Assembly (NCBI GenBank): GCA_947579605.1
Contig: OX388305.1
Coordinates: 22,209,542 to 22,273,541, forward strand
Reading direction: 5' to 3'
Source: Athripsodes cinereus
Lineage: Eukaryota; Arthropoda; Insecta; Trichoptera; Leptoceridae
Length of the DNA stretch: 64,000 nucleotides
Each line of letters starts with the position of its first letter. Positions within the stretch are counted from its first letter, which is position 1. Below the pieces are notes generated by a model. The model did not search any database. It was given only the letters and a program-made list of their open reading frames with translations, and had not been told where the DNA came from. A program made the translations under genes and the position numbers. Below, piece by piece: positions 33,703 through 44,754 of this stretch.

Positions 33703-35002
33703 GATGCTATGTAATGGAACGATGCATTATTTTTTAGTCAGCTGTTTTCGATATAGGATATCAAATAATATTGAACTTCTCGAGGTTATTCTTTCCCTTT
33801 CAATACAGTGTCATGATAGCAATTACAGGATATAAAATGACACAGAATAATATTCTATAATATTATGATATCATTATTGATAAGTAGGTACCTACATCCC
33901 TAAAAATAGAAGGTTTGCTTACTCTTAATTTTTCGAACTAAAAAAACGTATTTTGTCACAAAAACAAAAAGAATTGCCACCACCTGAGGGATACAGAAAC
34001 AATCACATCTATCCATTTCTACAATTAATTAAATGTGAATGCAGACATGTAGTTTAATCGTTTCATTAAAATCGCGTCACTATCCTCGAGTAAATCAGTT
34101 CTAAAAATCTGATTTAGAAGCAAAAACACTTGTAGTGAAAAAATAAACGTGTTTGGTTTCAATGCTACTTTACTTCTACATAATATTATATCCCTCACTT
34201 ATCGTTAATGTTTATTGCCAAATGCAATGTGTCTAGGTACCCTGATTTTGGTTGTTATCGTATGTATAGTATGTAGGTACATTCATCCTCAATATACCTA
34301 AGGTATTGATTACTATAAACAATATTGAATAATAAAACCTACCTACACATCATTTTATTTACACACACAGACATTGCGAATGTGTGCATGAAAGCAATTA
34401 ATTGCACTGCAAACTTTAGAAAGTGTAAGTACCTACAAAAAATACGATAATATTTTAATTAGCAACATGTATAACAACTTGTATCTAGTTGTATCTATCT
34501 ATATACATAGTCTACATAGTGTGAACCTATTATTATACGGAACCGGTTTGAAAATGATACCCCAATAATACCTACCTACAAATTATTAAGATATTATTAT
34601 TTTCTATATAGGTATGTATGTATATTATATGCGGCACCCTGTGTCCTGTATTCGTACCTGAGTGCCGTGTGTAATTATTATTACAACAATTAGCCCGGCC
34701 CCTATAGCGCCTCTGGACAACCCCTCAGACACCCACGACGTTGAATAAAGTTGCCAGGTTAACACTTTTAAGCCGTCTTTTATCTTCTGTTTCACATTAG
34801 ATGTTTCAAATTTTTGTTCAAAAATTTTCACATACATAATTATTCTTTGTATCACAAAATTTCTACATTCAGTATGTTCTTAAATCTTAGTAAAAATTAA
34901 CTTCAAATTGCATGTTAATAGTTTTTTTTTCCATTTTCATTATTATAAAACTACCTAAGTTATATAATTATTTGAACAAGGATAGGTACATTTTTATTGT
35001 AT
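33703..35002. other. AT-rich, no gene recognised
   Basis: No coding frame with a motif; a G+C-richer patch at 34620-34760 overlaps a featureless minus frame. Confidence 0.4.
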
Positions 35003-35865
35003 TATATATATAATGAGTTACAATCCATTGGATTGGTCTGCAACGAGTTTGGTTTTTCTTCTCCATTCGTCCCTATTCTCAGCCAGTCTTTTCAGCTCCA
35101 CGTATGCCACAGTTCATGTCCCTCTTCAGTTGGTCCATATATGCGTCTCTTGGTCGGCCTCTGCTATTTGTCCCCTCGGTCTTACCCTCCGCGATGGCGA
35201 TGAGTAGTCCTGGGTGCCTAATATTGTGGCCAATCCAGTTAGCTCGTTGTTGGCTGATTCTCTTAAGGAGTTGCCTTTTTTCTCCTACCCTGGTTAATAC
35301 TTCTTCATTTTCGACGTGCTCCGACCAATGAATCTTAAGCATGCGTCTGTAGCACCACATTTCAAAGGCCACCAACCGTCCGTTTTCACTCTTGCTGATG
35401 GTCCATGTCTCACAACCATAAAGCAGAATGCTCCATACAAAGGCTTTAGTAAGGTTCTTCCTTACGCTTAAGTCAATATTTGGGGATTCCAATATCTTCG
35501 ATTTTTTTGTTGAAGGCAATCCTTGCCTGGTTTATTCTGCTTACAATTTCTGCTTTGGAGCGTCCATCCTGGTTTATTCTGCTGCCTAGGTACACGAATT
35601 CACTTACTTGTTTGATGCTCACTCCATTTAAGGCAATGTTCGCAGTCGCTTCCTCTTTTCCAACGACCATACATTTTGTTTTTTCTTTATTTATTTTCAT
35701 GTTGTACATTGACAACAGTATACTTTCCATTTTTCCTAAGACTTCGTTCAGCTCCATCTCGGAGTCTGCGAGCAGTGCTATGTCGTCAGCATATCTTATC
35801 ATGTCGACCTTTTTCCCATTTATTTTTACTTCTATTGTATTTTCCCATTTATTGTATTAATACCT
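35003..35865 (-). pseudogene. RTE-like LINE, 5'-truncated reverse transcriptase with two frameshifts
   Basis: Minus-strand coding for the C-terminal part of an endonuclease/reverse-transcriptase polyprotein. It begins within the polymerase palm: DMIRYADDIALLADS contains the catalytic YADD. It continues FVYLGSRINQDG, then after a frameshift ILLYGCETWTISK, RMLKIHW, RANWIGH and RGRPRDAYMDQLKRD. The first frameshift lies at a run of seven A (plus-strand T run 35502-35508); the second near 35100 loses one base after MNCG, which hides the true end ENRDEWRRKTK...QSNGL, stop at 35018-35020. The element ends about 10 bases later in a TATA repeat. Endonuclease and fingers are missing, as expected from incomplete target-primed reverse transcription. 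A smaller sibling is at 8881-9124. Confidence 0.88.
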
Positions 35866-36253
35866 AATTATATCAAAAATAAGAGCGCAATTATTCTTAT
35901 TCTGTTCTCAGTCAGCCACTTGTCTATTTGTAAATTAGAGAAATGATAAGCTTTAAATAGAGTATTAAAGTGTATAAAAATATCGGATTTGTACCTATAA
36001 AAACAAATAATTTGATTTCTTTTGAGTAAAAATTGTATAACCTGGCAATATTTGATAATGAAGTTGTAACATTTTGGGAAAATATTATTATATTATGTGT
36101 AAGAATTCAATATCATTTTATTAGGCAGACAAAACGCACCAAAACCTTTTTTATATTTCTTTATAATACACAATTATTATTTTGTTATATCAAAGTGCCT
36201 ACATCTTTATGATAATAATATTCGTATGATATTTTACAACTCTCCATGTACAT
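35866..36253. other. AT-rich spacer left of the LTR element
   Basis: No gene recognised. It ends with ACAT (36250-36253), the likely 4-bp target duplication of the retrotransposon. Confidence 0.5.
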
Positions 36254-36715
36254 TGTAGCGGAGCTACATTTCTATGGTCCCGGGTGTGCATCGACCTTAA
36301 GATAATGATAAGCGAAATCCGCGAGTCGCTATTCGTTGATTAGATAATTGTTACATTATCAGATAGGGCTCGTGGGTTGGAGGTCGGTGAACACCCGAGC
36401 CTCGACACTCTTTCGCCTGCTACTGGACGATCAACATCACGCCAACCTCGCGCTTCTTGCTTGCATATTCAACCCACACGTGAGTGAAAATCACATAATT
36501 AGTGTAAAATCAAATACATCTAACTAACCCGTAGGGATTTAATAATTGTCGTAGTCAAGGTAAATTTAATAAATCTATTTTACACTTCTAACTAGAAGAT
36601 AACATCTTTCATTTAATTAATTTTCTTATTCACTTTACAAATTTGAACATAGCAAATATATCTGTATTAAATATAACTTATTATTTTATATCACCATTCA
36701 TATTAACCTGCGATA
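36254..36715 (+). repeat. 5' LTR
   Basis: Begins TGTAGCGGAGCTACA (itself a 6-bp-arm hairpin) and ends CCTGCGATA. The last base is uncertain by one because the next base is A in both LTR contexts. About 462 bases, about 75 shorter than the 3' LTR because of a different terminal segment. Confidence 0.88.
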
Positions 36716-36716
36716 A

Positions 36717-36729
36717 TGGTGACCCAGCG
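36717..36729 (+). promoter_or_regulatory. Primer-binding site, tRNA-Trp type
   Basis: TGGTGACCCAGCG directly follows the 5' LTR. The first nine bases are complementary to a CCA-ended tRNA of the GGGTCACCA type, as in animal tRNA-Trp. The match after position nine is weak. Confidence 0.65.
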
Positions 36730-37278
36730 TAAGTTTGTAAAGTAGAATCATTTGTTCTAATTTTTGTATTAAATAGAGAATTTCAATCATTTTTATATTG
36801 TTAAAATACAACACGTAAAATCTTTTTAAATTGGTGTGTGAAAATTAGTATTGTTCCGATGGGTTGGTAGGCAAGCAAGCAACGCCGCGAATTCGTAGTA
36901 TCTTGAAATAATAGTAAATCGTAATAGAGTCAATATACATAATCATAAGTAAAATAGTACATACATAATATTATAAGCATAATAATTTCTTTCTACAGCG
37001 GTGAGTTTCAAAATTCGGTAACACCAACTTAGAAGTATTTAACAGTGGTACGCGAAGTCGACCTAAGGTGGCGTGACGTTCGCCAGTGGTAGGCGAGACA
37101 GTCAAGGCCTCTGGCAACACTCGTATTAGCTGTTTTGGTATTTATCTCTGGTGGTTTGACAATTCATTTTGACATTTCTCTTTGTTTACAATAACCGTGA
37201 CTTGTCTCTCAATTATTTAAGTGGTCTCTCAATTATTGTATTGTAGATATAGTTTATACTTTGTAAATTACTATAACA

Positions 37279-38118
37279 ATGAAGACCAGCAATGAGTTCT
37301 GTGAGGAGAGCGGACCGAGTCCTATCAACGAATCAACAACCAAGCAAAGAGATGACTCGCAGATTTCGTATGTCAGAGTGAAAGTGCCACCTTTCTGGAA
37401 AGACAGGTGCGCATTATGGTTGACGCATCTGGAGGCTCAGTTTGCGTTAGCCAACATCACAACTGATTCCACACAATATTATACCGTTGTTAGCCATTTG
37501 GATTGTGAGACCCTGGACGCAGTAAGTGATGTTGTGACTAACCCACCTACAACATATAAATATCTCACTTTAAAAAACGCATTATTAAAGAGGTTTACGT
37601 TATCAGATCACACGCGTATTACTAAGTTATTACAGGAAGTGCATTTGGGGGACAGACCACCTAGTCTTTTGCTGCGGCAGATGAAAGAGCTGGCAGGTCA
37701 AAAGTTGGGCAGCTCGGACATAGTGAAGACATTGTGGATGCAGCGACTGCCGAGCAGTGTGCAGGCAGTGTTGTCGGCCTGTGCAGGACAGACCCTAGAG
37801 CAGTTAGCCGAGACGGCTGACCGAGTAATGGAAGTATACACCCCGCAATCAGTAATGGCAGTGGACAATCGGCAAGCAGTGTCAAACGTGAGTGACCCTG
37901 GACAGACGGCACTTATGGAGAAGTTGATAGATAAGATCAACCTCCTGGAAAAAGAGGTACGTACATTGAGATTTAGATCTAGGTCAAGGTCCAGAGGAAG
38001 ACGATATAGTAGTCGATCCGCCGAGAGGAGTAATCCGGATATCTGCTGGTATCATCATACGTTTGGCAGTAGATCAACCAAGTGTAGAGAGCCTTGCAAG
38101 TACACACCGGAAAACTAG
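37279..38118 (+). CDS. gag: Retrotransposon Gag with CHCC box
   Basis: 279 residues. The N-terminal two thirds resemble the capsid-type retrotrans-gag fold: VKVPPFWKDRCALWLTHLEA, LDCETLDAVSDVV, then LLRQMKELAG and LWMQRLPSSVQAVLSAC. An arginine/serine-rich basic stretch (about residues 232-250) is followed by the nucleic-acid-binding box CWYHHTFGSRSTKCREPC (about 256-273), C-x2-H-x9-C-x3-C. Gag packages the RNA and forms the particle. The ATG at 37279 is the first in frame after the 5' leader (36730-37278). It overlaps pol by about 30 bases in a -1 frame relation. Short but complete for the clade as far as I know. Confidence 0.9.
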   Translation: MKTSNEFCEESGPSPINESTTKQRDDSQISYVRVKVPPFWKDRCALWLTHLEAQFALANITTDSTQYYTVVSHLDCETLDAVSDVVTNPPTTYKYLTLKNALLKRFTLSDHTRITKLLQEVHLGDRPPSLLLRQMKELAGQKLGSSDIVKTLWMQRLPSSVQAVLSACAGQTLEQLAETADRVMEVYTPQSVMAVDNRQAVSNVSDPGQTALMEKLIDKINLLEKEVRTLRFRSRSRSRGRRYSSRSAERSNPDICWYHHTFGSRSTKCREPCKYTPEN

Positions 38119-41100
38119 AGACGCTCCGTCTTGAAGCAGCGGAGATAGAGCGTCACACTGGCAAAAGGCTGCACATATTCGACAGGTATAATCGGCTTAA
38201 TTTTCTCATCGATTCAGGTGCTGAAGTATCAGTACTTCCTGTGCTTAAGAATAAAGTAAAATGTCAGAACTTTATCAATACTACTTCTATATTTGCCGCA
38301 AATGGTAGCGTAATTCAAACTTATGGTACAACTACAATAGAAGTTAATTTAGGTTTAAGAAGAAACTTTACATGGACTTTTATTATTGCCCAAGTAGATA
38401 AGCCTATAATAGGCGCAGATTTTCTTATAAATTATAATTTGATTGTGGATTTAAAAAATCAACAATTGATTGATTCAGTTACAGGATTGACATCCAAAGG
38501 CCACATTTATTATAATCCCGCCGTATGTATTTCCACGATAATTCAAGAAAATGAATACACTAAATGTCTTGAACGTTACAGGGAAATTACAATGCCAATA
38601 TCCAGTGGAGAACCAGTCAAACATAGTGTGACCCACCACATACAGACTCGAGGTCCACCTATTAAGTGTAAGGCGAGACGACTCCACCCTGAACAATACG
38701 AGGCAGCCAAGAAGGAATTCAAAATCATGACAGAACAAGGTATATGTCGTCCATCGAAAGGTAGTTGGGCCAGTCCTTTACACATGGTGCGCAAACCTGA
38801 TGGAGGCTGGAGAGCCTGTGGAGATTATAGGAGATTAAACGCCATGACTAAGGTAGATTGTTATCCTATAAACCAATTAATAGATTATAGCCATAAACTC
38901 GCTGAGTCTCATATATTCTCTACTATAGATTTGGTGCGAGCATATAACCAAATTCCAATAGAGGAAATAGACATCGAGAAAACTGCCATTATCACCCCGA
39001 TGGGTTTGTTTGAGTTTCCGAAGATGAATTTTGGTTTGGCGTCGGCAGCCCAGACGTTCCAGAGATTCATGAATGAGGTATTACAAGATCTGCCTTTCAC
39101 TTTTTCATACATTGATGACATTTTAGTAGCATCGAAAGATCAAAAAGAACATATAGAACACTTGAATTTATTATTCGCTAAACTGAAAGAGTATGGTTTG
39201 AAAATAAATGTCAAGAAGTGTGTTTTTGGTAAAGAGGAAGTCAAATTTCTTGGACATATTGTCAGCCACGATGGAATAAAACCTCTTCCAGAGAAGGTTC
39301 AAGCCATTACTGACTACCCGTTACCCGACACAGTAAAAAAACTACGTAGATTCTTAGGGATGGTAAATTATTACCGTCGTTTTATTCCCAATGCTGCGGG
39401 GATACAGCAGCCATTATATTTAATTACTTCATGTTCTAAGAAAGATGATAATAAAATGATCCAATGGAGTGAAGAAGCTACTAGAGCTTTTGAGGAAATC
39501 AAAGAAAAATTAGTTCAGGTAACATTACTGACACATCATCGTAGTGATGGTTTGTTATCACTAAGAGTAGATGCAAGTGACACAGCATTAGGAGGAGTAT
39601 TACAACAAAAGGTTGAGTCAATATCTGAAGATGAACGACCCCTTGCATTCTTTTCTAGAAAACTCTCTAAAGCACAGAGAAATTACTCTACATATGACAA
39701 AGAGTTGACAGCAATCTACGAAGGAGTGAAACATTTCAGAGAGCATATAGAAGGTAGACCTCTTATTATTTATACAGATCATAAACCTTTAATCTTTGCT
39801 TTCAGTAAGAAAACGGATACAGCTTCTACGAGGCAGAGGAGACAACTGGATTATATAGGACAATACACAACAGATATCAGACATACAAAAGGCGAGTTGA
39901 ATGTTGTAGCCGATGCATTATCTCGTGTGGATATGATTTATACCACACCTGAGATTGATTACAACCAGGTAGCGAAGTCACAGCAACAAGATTCTGAGTT
40001 AAGTATATTGAAAGATAAATCTTCTTTGAAATTAATGTTAGTACCTTACGGAGATAACAAGAACATGGTGATGTGTGATTTGTCCACAGGCAAGTGGAGA
40101 CCATACATGCCAAGAGAGTGGCGTAGAAAAGCCATAGAGTCGGTACATAACATCAGTCATCCTGGACGTAAAAGCACATATAAAATGGTTAAACAAAGAT
40201 TTGTATGGCCAGGTATGGAAAGGGACGTAGTTAACTTCGTAAAAGAGTGTCTTAATTGTCAGAAAACAAAGATTAACAGACATACACACAGCGCCATACA
40301 GACAATACCTATCCCTTCAGAACGTTTTTCACACATTCACAGCGACATTTGTGGACCATTTCCGGAGAGTCAAGGGTACAAGTATATTTTAACTGTAATC
40401 GACCGATATACAAGATGGACTGAATATGTTAAGTTGAGAGACATCACGACGGAATCAGTCGTACGAGCAATAATGTCAAATTGGATATCGCGTTTTGGTT
40501 GTCCTAAAACCATCACAACAGACAGAGGAAGACAATATACCTCTCATACTTTCGAAAAGTTCGTTAAGAATATGGGCATTAAGCATATAAAGACCACTAG
40601 TTATCACCCACAGGGAAACGGCATGATGGAGAGACATCACAGGATCCTTAAAGCAGCCATTAAGGCTGTTGATGGGATAAATTGGGCCGATGCCTTGTCG
40701 TATGTCAGTCTTGGATTAAGAGCCAGTGTGCGCGAAGAGTTGAAAGCCTCGCCAGCAGAACTAGTATATGGAACCACCCTACGATTACCTCAAGATTTCT
40801 TCCAGGACTCGAAGAAGACCGATACAGAAGGACTACTTGGACAACTACACACGGCATTTAAAAACATAAAGCCTGTTCCAGTAAAGGTAAAAAGAAAAGA
40901 AAGCGTTTTTGTACAAAAACAGTTGGAAGAATGTGACTATGTGTTCTTGCGAGTAGATGGATACAAGACCCCATTCCAATGTCCATATGAAGGTCCTTTC
41001 AAAGTAGTAAAACGAAATAATCAGTGTTATAAGATCCAGATTAATGGCAGGACAGAGTCTGTTCACATAGACCGTCTGAAGCCTGCATTCTTAAGTGTTA

Positions 41101-41303
41101 CAGATACTATCGACCCTCAGGAGAACATGAGCTCAACACAAGATAGTGCAGAAGAATCAACCAGCAATAGAGACATCAACCATCAACCAATCCAGAGTCC
41201 TCAGGCAACAAACCAACAAACTTCGACATCTTCGAGTGGTACAGGAGTGACTACCAGGAGTGGCCGAAGAGTTCAATTTGTGAAGAAATTTCAAGCTGGA
41301 TAA
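38088..41303 (+). CDS. pol: Retrotransposon Pol: protease, reverse transcriptase, RNase H, integrase
   Basis: Open from 38088, in the -1 frame relative to gag, so it is probably made by -1 frameshifting near the gag end. Numbering from codon 38094: aspartic protease with LIDSGAEVSVLP (D40); reverse transcriptase with the catalytic YIDD at 339-342 and GLASAAQTFQRFM before it; RNase H with VDASDTALGGVL, TYDKELTAIYEGVKHF, YTDHKPL and VVADALSR; integrase HHCC finger (H685, H689, C719, C722), then catalytic D751 (HSDICGPF), D810 (TTDRGRQY) and E846 (GMMERHH), with exactly 35 residues between D810 and E846; and a GPY/F-type end (YEGPFKVVKR ... HIDRLKPAFL). No internal stop or missing catalytic residue was seen, so the copy may be active. 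No chromodomain is evident in the serine/threonine-rich tail. Stop at 41301-41303. Confidence 0.95.
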   Translation, partial: RALQVHTGKLETLRLEAAEIERHTGKRLHIFDRYNRLNFLIDSGAEVSVLPVLKNKVKCQNFINTTSIFAANGSVIQTYGTTTIEVNLGLRRNFTWTFIIAQVDKPIIGADFLINYNLIVDLKNQQLIDSVTGLTSKGHIYYNPAVCISTIIQENEYTKCLERYREITMPISSGEPVKHSVTHHIQTRGPPIKCKARRLHPEQYEAAKKEFKIMTEQGICRPSKGSWASPLHMVRKPDGGWRACGDYRRLNAMTKVDCYPINQLIDYSHKLAESHIFSTIDLVRAYNQIPIEEIDIEKTAIITPMGLFEFPKMNFGLASAAQTFQRFMNEVLQDLPFTFSYIDDILVASKDQKEHIEHLNLLFAKLKEYGLKINVKKCVFGKEEVKFLGHIVSHDGIKPLPEKVQAITDYPLPDTVKKLRRFLGMVNYYRRFIPNAAGIQQPLYLITSCSKKDDNKMIQWSEEATRAFEEIKEKLVQVTLLTHHRSDGLLSLRVDASDTALGGVLQQKVESISEDERPLAFFSRKLSKAQRNYSTYDKELTAIYEGVKHFREHIEGRPLIIYTDHKPLIFAFSKKTDTASTRQRRQLDYIGQYTTDIRHTKGELNVVADALSRVDMIYTTPEIDYNQVAKSQQQDSELSILKDKSSLKLMLVPYGDNKNMVMCDLSTGKWRPYMPREWRRKAIESVHNISHPGRKSTYKMVKQRFVWPGMERDVVNFVKECLNCQKTKINRHTHSAIQTIPIPSERFSHIHSDICGPFPESQGYKYILTVIDRYTRWTEYVKLRDITTESVVRAIMSNWISRFGCPKTITTDRGRQYTSHTFEKFVKNMGIKHIKTTSYHPQGNGMMERHHRILKAAIKAVDGINWADALSYVSLGLRASVREELKASPAELVYGTTLRLPQDFFQDSKKTDTEGLLGQLHTAFKNIKPVPVKVKRKESVFVQKQLEECDYVFLRVDGYKTPFQCPYEGPFKVVKRNNQCYKIQINGRTESVHIDRLKPAFLSVTDTIDPQENMSSTQDSAEESTSNRDINHQPIQSPQATNQQTSTSSSGTGVTTRSGRRVQFVKKFQAG

Positions 41304-41557
41304 TACTTAAGATACGTAATTCTATAATTTTTAACGTAGAAATTGTTATAATTCAATTTAAAGAAATTTATACATATTGGTGTAAAAAATTTTTTTAAAT
41401 TTCAATATAAATAACTTTATACATTGTGTGTATAAATATAATTTTGACATTGCAAATGAATGTCTATAAATGTAAATCATGATGGATAGTATGATTGATT
41501 AGAAAATTTTTGCAAAACAAAATCCATTAGATTTAATATTTTAACAACACTGTAACA

Positions 41558-41593
41558 TTTTCCTGATCGACGAGTGATGACGTCCAAGGAAAT
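41558..41593 (+). other. 3' noncoding hairpin 1
   Basis: TTTTCCT (41558-41564) pairs with AGGAAA (41587-41592); an inner GAC/GTC stem encloses GAGTGATGAC. Related to hairpin 2. Confidence 0.6.
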
Positions 41594-41790
41594 TGTACAT
41601 TAACATATTTCAATATTTATTTAGTACTTTGATGGCTTAATTTGCCTCTATTAGAGATAAATACATAAATAAAATCTTATCATAATAATATTAAGTTGTT
41701 CATATAATAACCTGATAATTATAGCTTGTAAGATGCATGATAATTTCATATGTTTTATATATTAAAGTGTATACATACACAGCGATTGTA

Positions 41791-41829
41791 CATTTTCCTA
41801 TAGACAAGTGATGATGTCATAGGAAAATG
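41791..41829 (+). other. 3' noncoding hairpin 2
   Basis: CATTTTCCTAT (41791-41801) pairs fully with ATAGGAAAATG (41819-41829); inner GAC/GTC stem, one bulged A, loop AAGTGATGAT. Confidence 0.7.
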
Positions 41830-42282
41830 CAATCAAATATTTGCTTACATGTTTTAAAAGAAAATTGCAATCTCTAGTCATTATGCTCTATACAATTTAA
41901 GTTTTAAAAAAAAAAAAAAAATATTTCATAGTCTGATAAGACATTTTTTTTAAAAAAAGGAAATTCATATTCATATAAAGCATTATAAATTCATCCATCG
42001 AGCCATAGCATCATTTAGTTAGGTAGAGCTGAATAATAACAGCACACTAATTTGATCTTGGTTTTCAGGTTACACGGAGCCCTTAAGTGATGAGAGATGA
42101 GTCACGGGGTTGTGTCAACTGGGGATGAGAGCTTCAAGAAAAATTTTTTCAAATATATAATAGAACTAACAACATAGAATATAGAGTTTATTGTAAAGGT
42201 GGATATGCAAGCAATACGCGAGAAATGACAATATCTTGGGAATGAGGCTGAACCTTCATTCTTAACAGAAGGAGGGAAGGTA

Positions 42283-42819
42283 TGTAGCGGAGCTACATTT
42301 CTATGGTCCCGGGTGTGCATCGACCTTAAGATAATGATAAGCGAAATCCGCGAGTCGCTATTCGTTGATTAGATAATTGTTACATTATCAGATAGGGCTC
42401 GTGGGTTGGAGGTCGGTGAACACCCGAGCCTCGACACTCTTTCGCCTGCTACTGGACGATCAACATCACGCCAACCTCGCGCTTCTTGCTTGCATATTCA
42501 ACCCACACGTGAGTGAAAATCACATAATTAGTGTAAAATCAAATACATCTAACTAACCCGTAGGGATTTAATAATTGTCGTAGTCAAGGTAAATTTAATA
42601 AATCTATTTTACACTTCTAACTAGAAGATAACATCTTTCATTTAATTAATTTTCTTATTCACTTTACAAATTTGAACATAGCAAATATTACTTATTAAAT
42701 GTAAGTAATTAATTTATATCGCCAGGTGAGATGTTTATTCATATTCCTTCATAGGAGTCGGATACGTCTTAAAATAAATAATACATTTTAATATTTAGCA
42801 CACCTATAAACCTGCGATA
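42283..42819 (+). repeat. 3' LTR
   Basis: TGTAGCGG to GATA, about 537 bases. Identical to the 5' LTR through about 42688, then it carries a different and longer terminal segment before rejoining at AACCTGCGATA. Confidence 0.88.
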
Positions 42820-42823
42820 ACAT

Positions 42824-44754
42824 CTTAATCATAACTTTGATTAAAATTTAAATGGGATAGATGGCGGAGGGTGCTAGTTCTTTGAATGAAACAAAATATA
42901 ATATTATAATATAAATACTAAAAATATGACTAATATCCTTTTTTTCAGTAAATTTTATTATAGATATAATATAATTACAATAAAATTATTTGGTATCATG
43001 TCAATCCTTGAATTGTTTCCTATCTTTTAATTTAAAAATGGTAAAACAATAGTGATGCCGTGAGAGAAATCCTTCGTTCAGAAAATTTGGTGTAAAAATA
43101 ATTTTGGTTTCTATTAGTAGAAGAGATAATGATTAATTATCGATTAAATTTAATTTGTGGAAGATCTTTTCTATATTAAATACATCCCATGATTTATTAT
43201 AATTATTTCTAGCGTATTTGACTGTTTTGAGGTGCATATAAATCCCAGATTGGTTTAATTATGAAACGGTTGAAAATGAGTAAATAAGCACTGAAAGACT
43301 TGAAAACTTTCAGCTAATTATATAAAAAGGAAACTCCCTCAATATTTATAAAATATAAAATGATCTCAATATTTAATTGATGATTATGGAAAGTAAAAAA
43401 TGTATGGAAAAGTATATCCAAAGAGACCTTGAATATAATACGAGTAATTATATTTGCAATTATTAATTTAATTTATATCCTAATTAAAACAATAATTATA
43501 TAATTACTTTTGTTCATTATGTCACTTATAATGATATACATACGTTGGTATTGATTTTGGAAAGTAAATATAAAGATATTTTTGTATTCAGTCAAAGATA
43601 GCATAACATAACACGTATAGACAATTCACACAGACCATGCTAGTCCCAAGCTAAGATACGAATCTTGTATTATGGGTACTAAACATTCTTATAATAACTC
43701 TTTTTTATTTATTATTTTATTTTATTTAATCCAGCGCATTTAAAGTACAAACTACGTCAATTTTAGCTAGGGCATAAAATGGCCAGTTTCACCATTCTCA
43801 AAGTTACCAATGACTTGGATGAGCCTCTTTCTCTTTTTACTATACACAATTCTTATAACAGTGGCACTAAAACTTTAAAGATGACACGGAAAAAGGCAAC
43901 ATAATGAATTAATCAAGAAGTATTCGGAAAGGAGGTAGTCTCTGTTCACTATTTTCCCAAGATAAATGTTATATGAAAAAGATATGAAATCTACTTTGTG
44001 GAAGATTATTTTCTTTCATACTATTCTTCAATTACTCAGACGACTTATTTGGTATTTTATCATCAAATTCATTTTGTATATAAAAGTATGCGAATGTTTT
44101 TCGTCCGTTTTCACACGTGATTGGACATGTACAAAATATAACATACTTAAGATCCGCAATTATCTTCTTACGTTTGTAGATCGTAGTCAACATTTTAATT
44201 GTATGGAAACATTCCAAGAATAATTGTACTATTTTATTATGTACTTCATACCTACTTTTTACAATAATAACAATATTATTACCTACTATGTGAATAGATG
44301 ATCTCCTAACTTAAATAGTCAAGTGGAGAGGGATGAATGGTCAACGATAGCACAAATTGTTCATAGTCGGGATTTCCTAAACGATTTGTCAGAGATACTA
44401 ATCCCTTTGGATTGCTTTACATTGTCAGGATTAGAAGAGGCCTGCAGGAGATAATGTATACTAATAGCATTGTTATCACTATTATAATATTGTCTATTGA
44501 AAAACAAACTACCGAAGTTTTTCTTTTATTCAATAAGATTTATAAGTGATAGGTACTATGTTTAGATATTATATCGTTGAAGTACAAAACACAGTATACC
44601 TCTGTAAAGCGTCAACATTGAACTCATTTCGATTAGTTTTTACAACTTTTCGTTTTAATATTGTTTCAGATTGCATTATTGCTTCCTAAATTAATGAAAA
44701 ATGTATTTGATAATTTTTCATTTCTCCAATATATATTATTCACTGTCATTATTT
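42824..44754. other. AT-rich, no gene recognised
   Basis: A 42-codon frame starts near 43780 (MASFTILKVTNDLDEP) with fair codon use but no known family. Otherwise featureless. Confidence 0.4.

Larger units (their letters stand above)
41304..42282 (+). other. 3' noncoding region of the LTR element with polypurine tract
   Basis: About 980 bases without any open frame of note, unusually long where env would sit in errantiviruses. It contains two related hairpins (41558-41593 and 41791-41829) and ends in the polypurine tract AGAAGGAGGGAAGG (42267-42280), the plus-strand primer, two bases before the 3' LTR. Confidence 0.8.
36254..42819 (+). mobile_element. Ty3/gypsy LTR retrotransposon, CsRn1/Kabuki-like, apparently full length
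   Basis: Order: LTR, primer-binding site, gag, pol, 3' noncoding region, polypurine tract, LTR, flanked by ACAT at 36250-36253 and 42820-42823. The first about 406 bases of both LTRs read identical to me, so the insertion is young. gag and pol are open. CsRn1-clade membership is inferred from two traits known for that group: a C-x2-H-x9-C-x3-C (CHCC) Gag box instead of CCHC knuckles, and a primer site starting TGGTGACCC, complementary to a tRNA-Trp 3' end. There is no env-like frame, so it should move only within the cell. Confidence 0.92.

Noticed and set aside
41806..41815. Box C-like GTGATGA in the retrotransposon hairpin loop
   Set aside because: No matching box D with a terminal stem; not a C/D snoRNA.
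41304..42282. Possible env gene after pol
   Set aside because: No frame of meaningful length or envelope-like features exists between pol and the 3' LTR.
43780..43908. 42-codon frame starting MASFTILKVTNDLDEP
   Set aside because: No family recognised and no supporting splice sites; kept only as a note.
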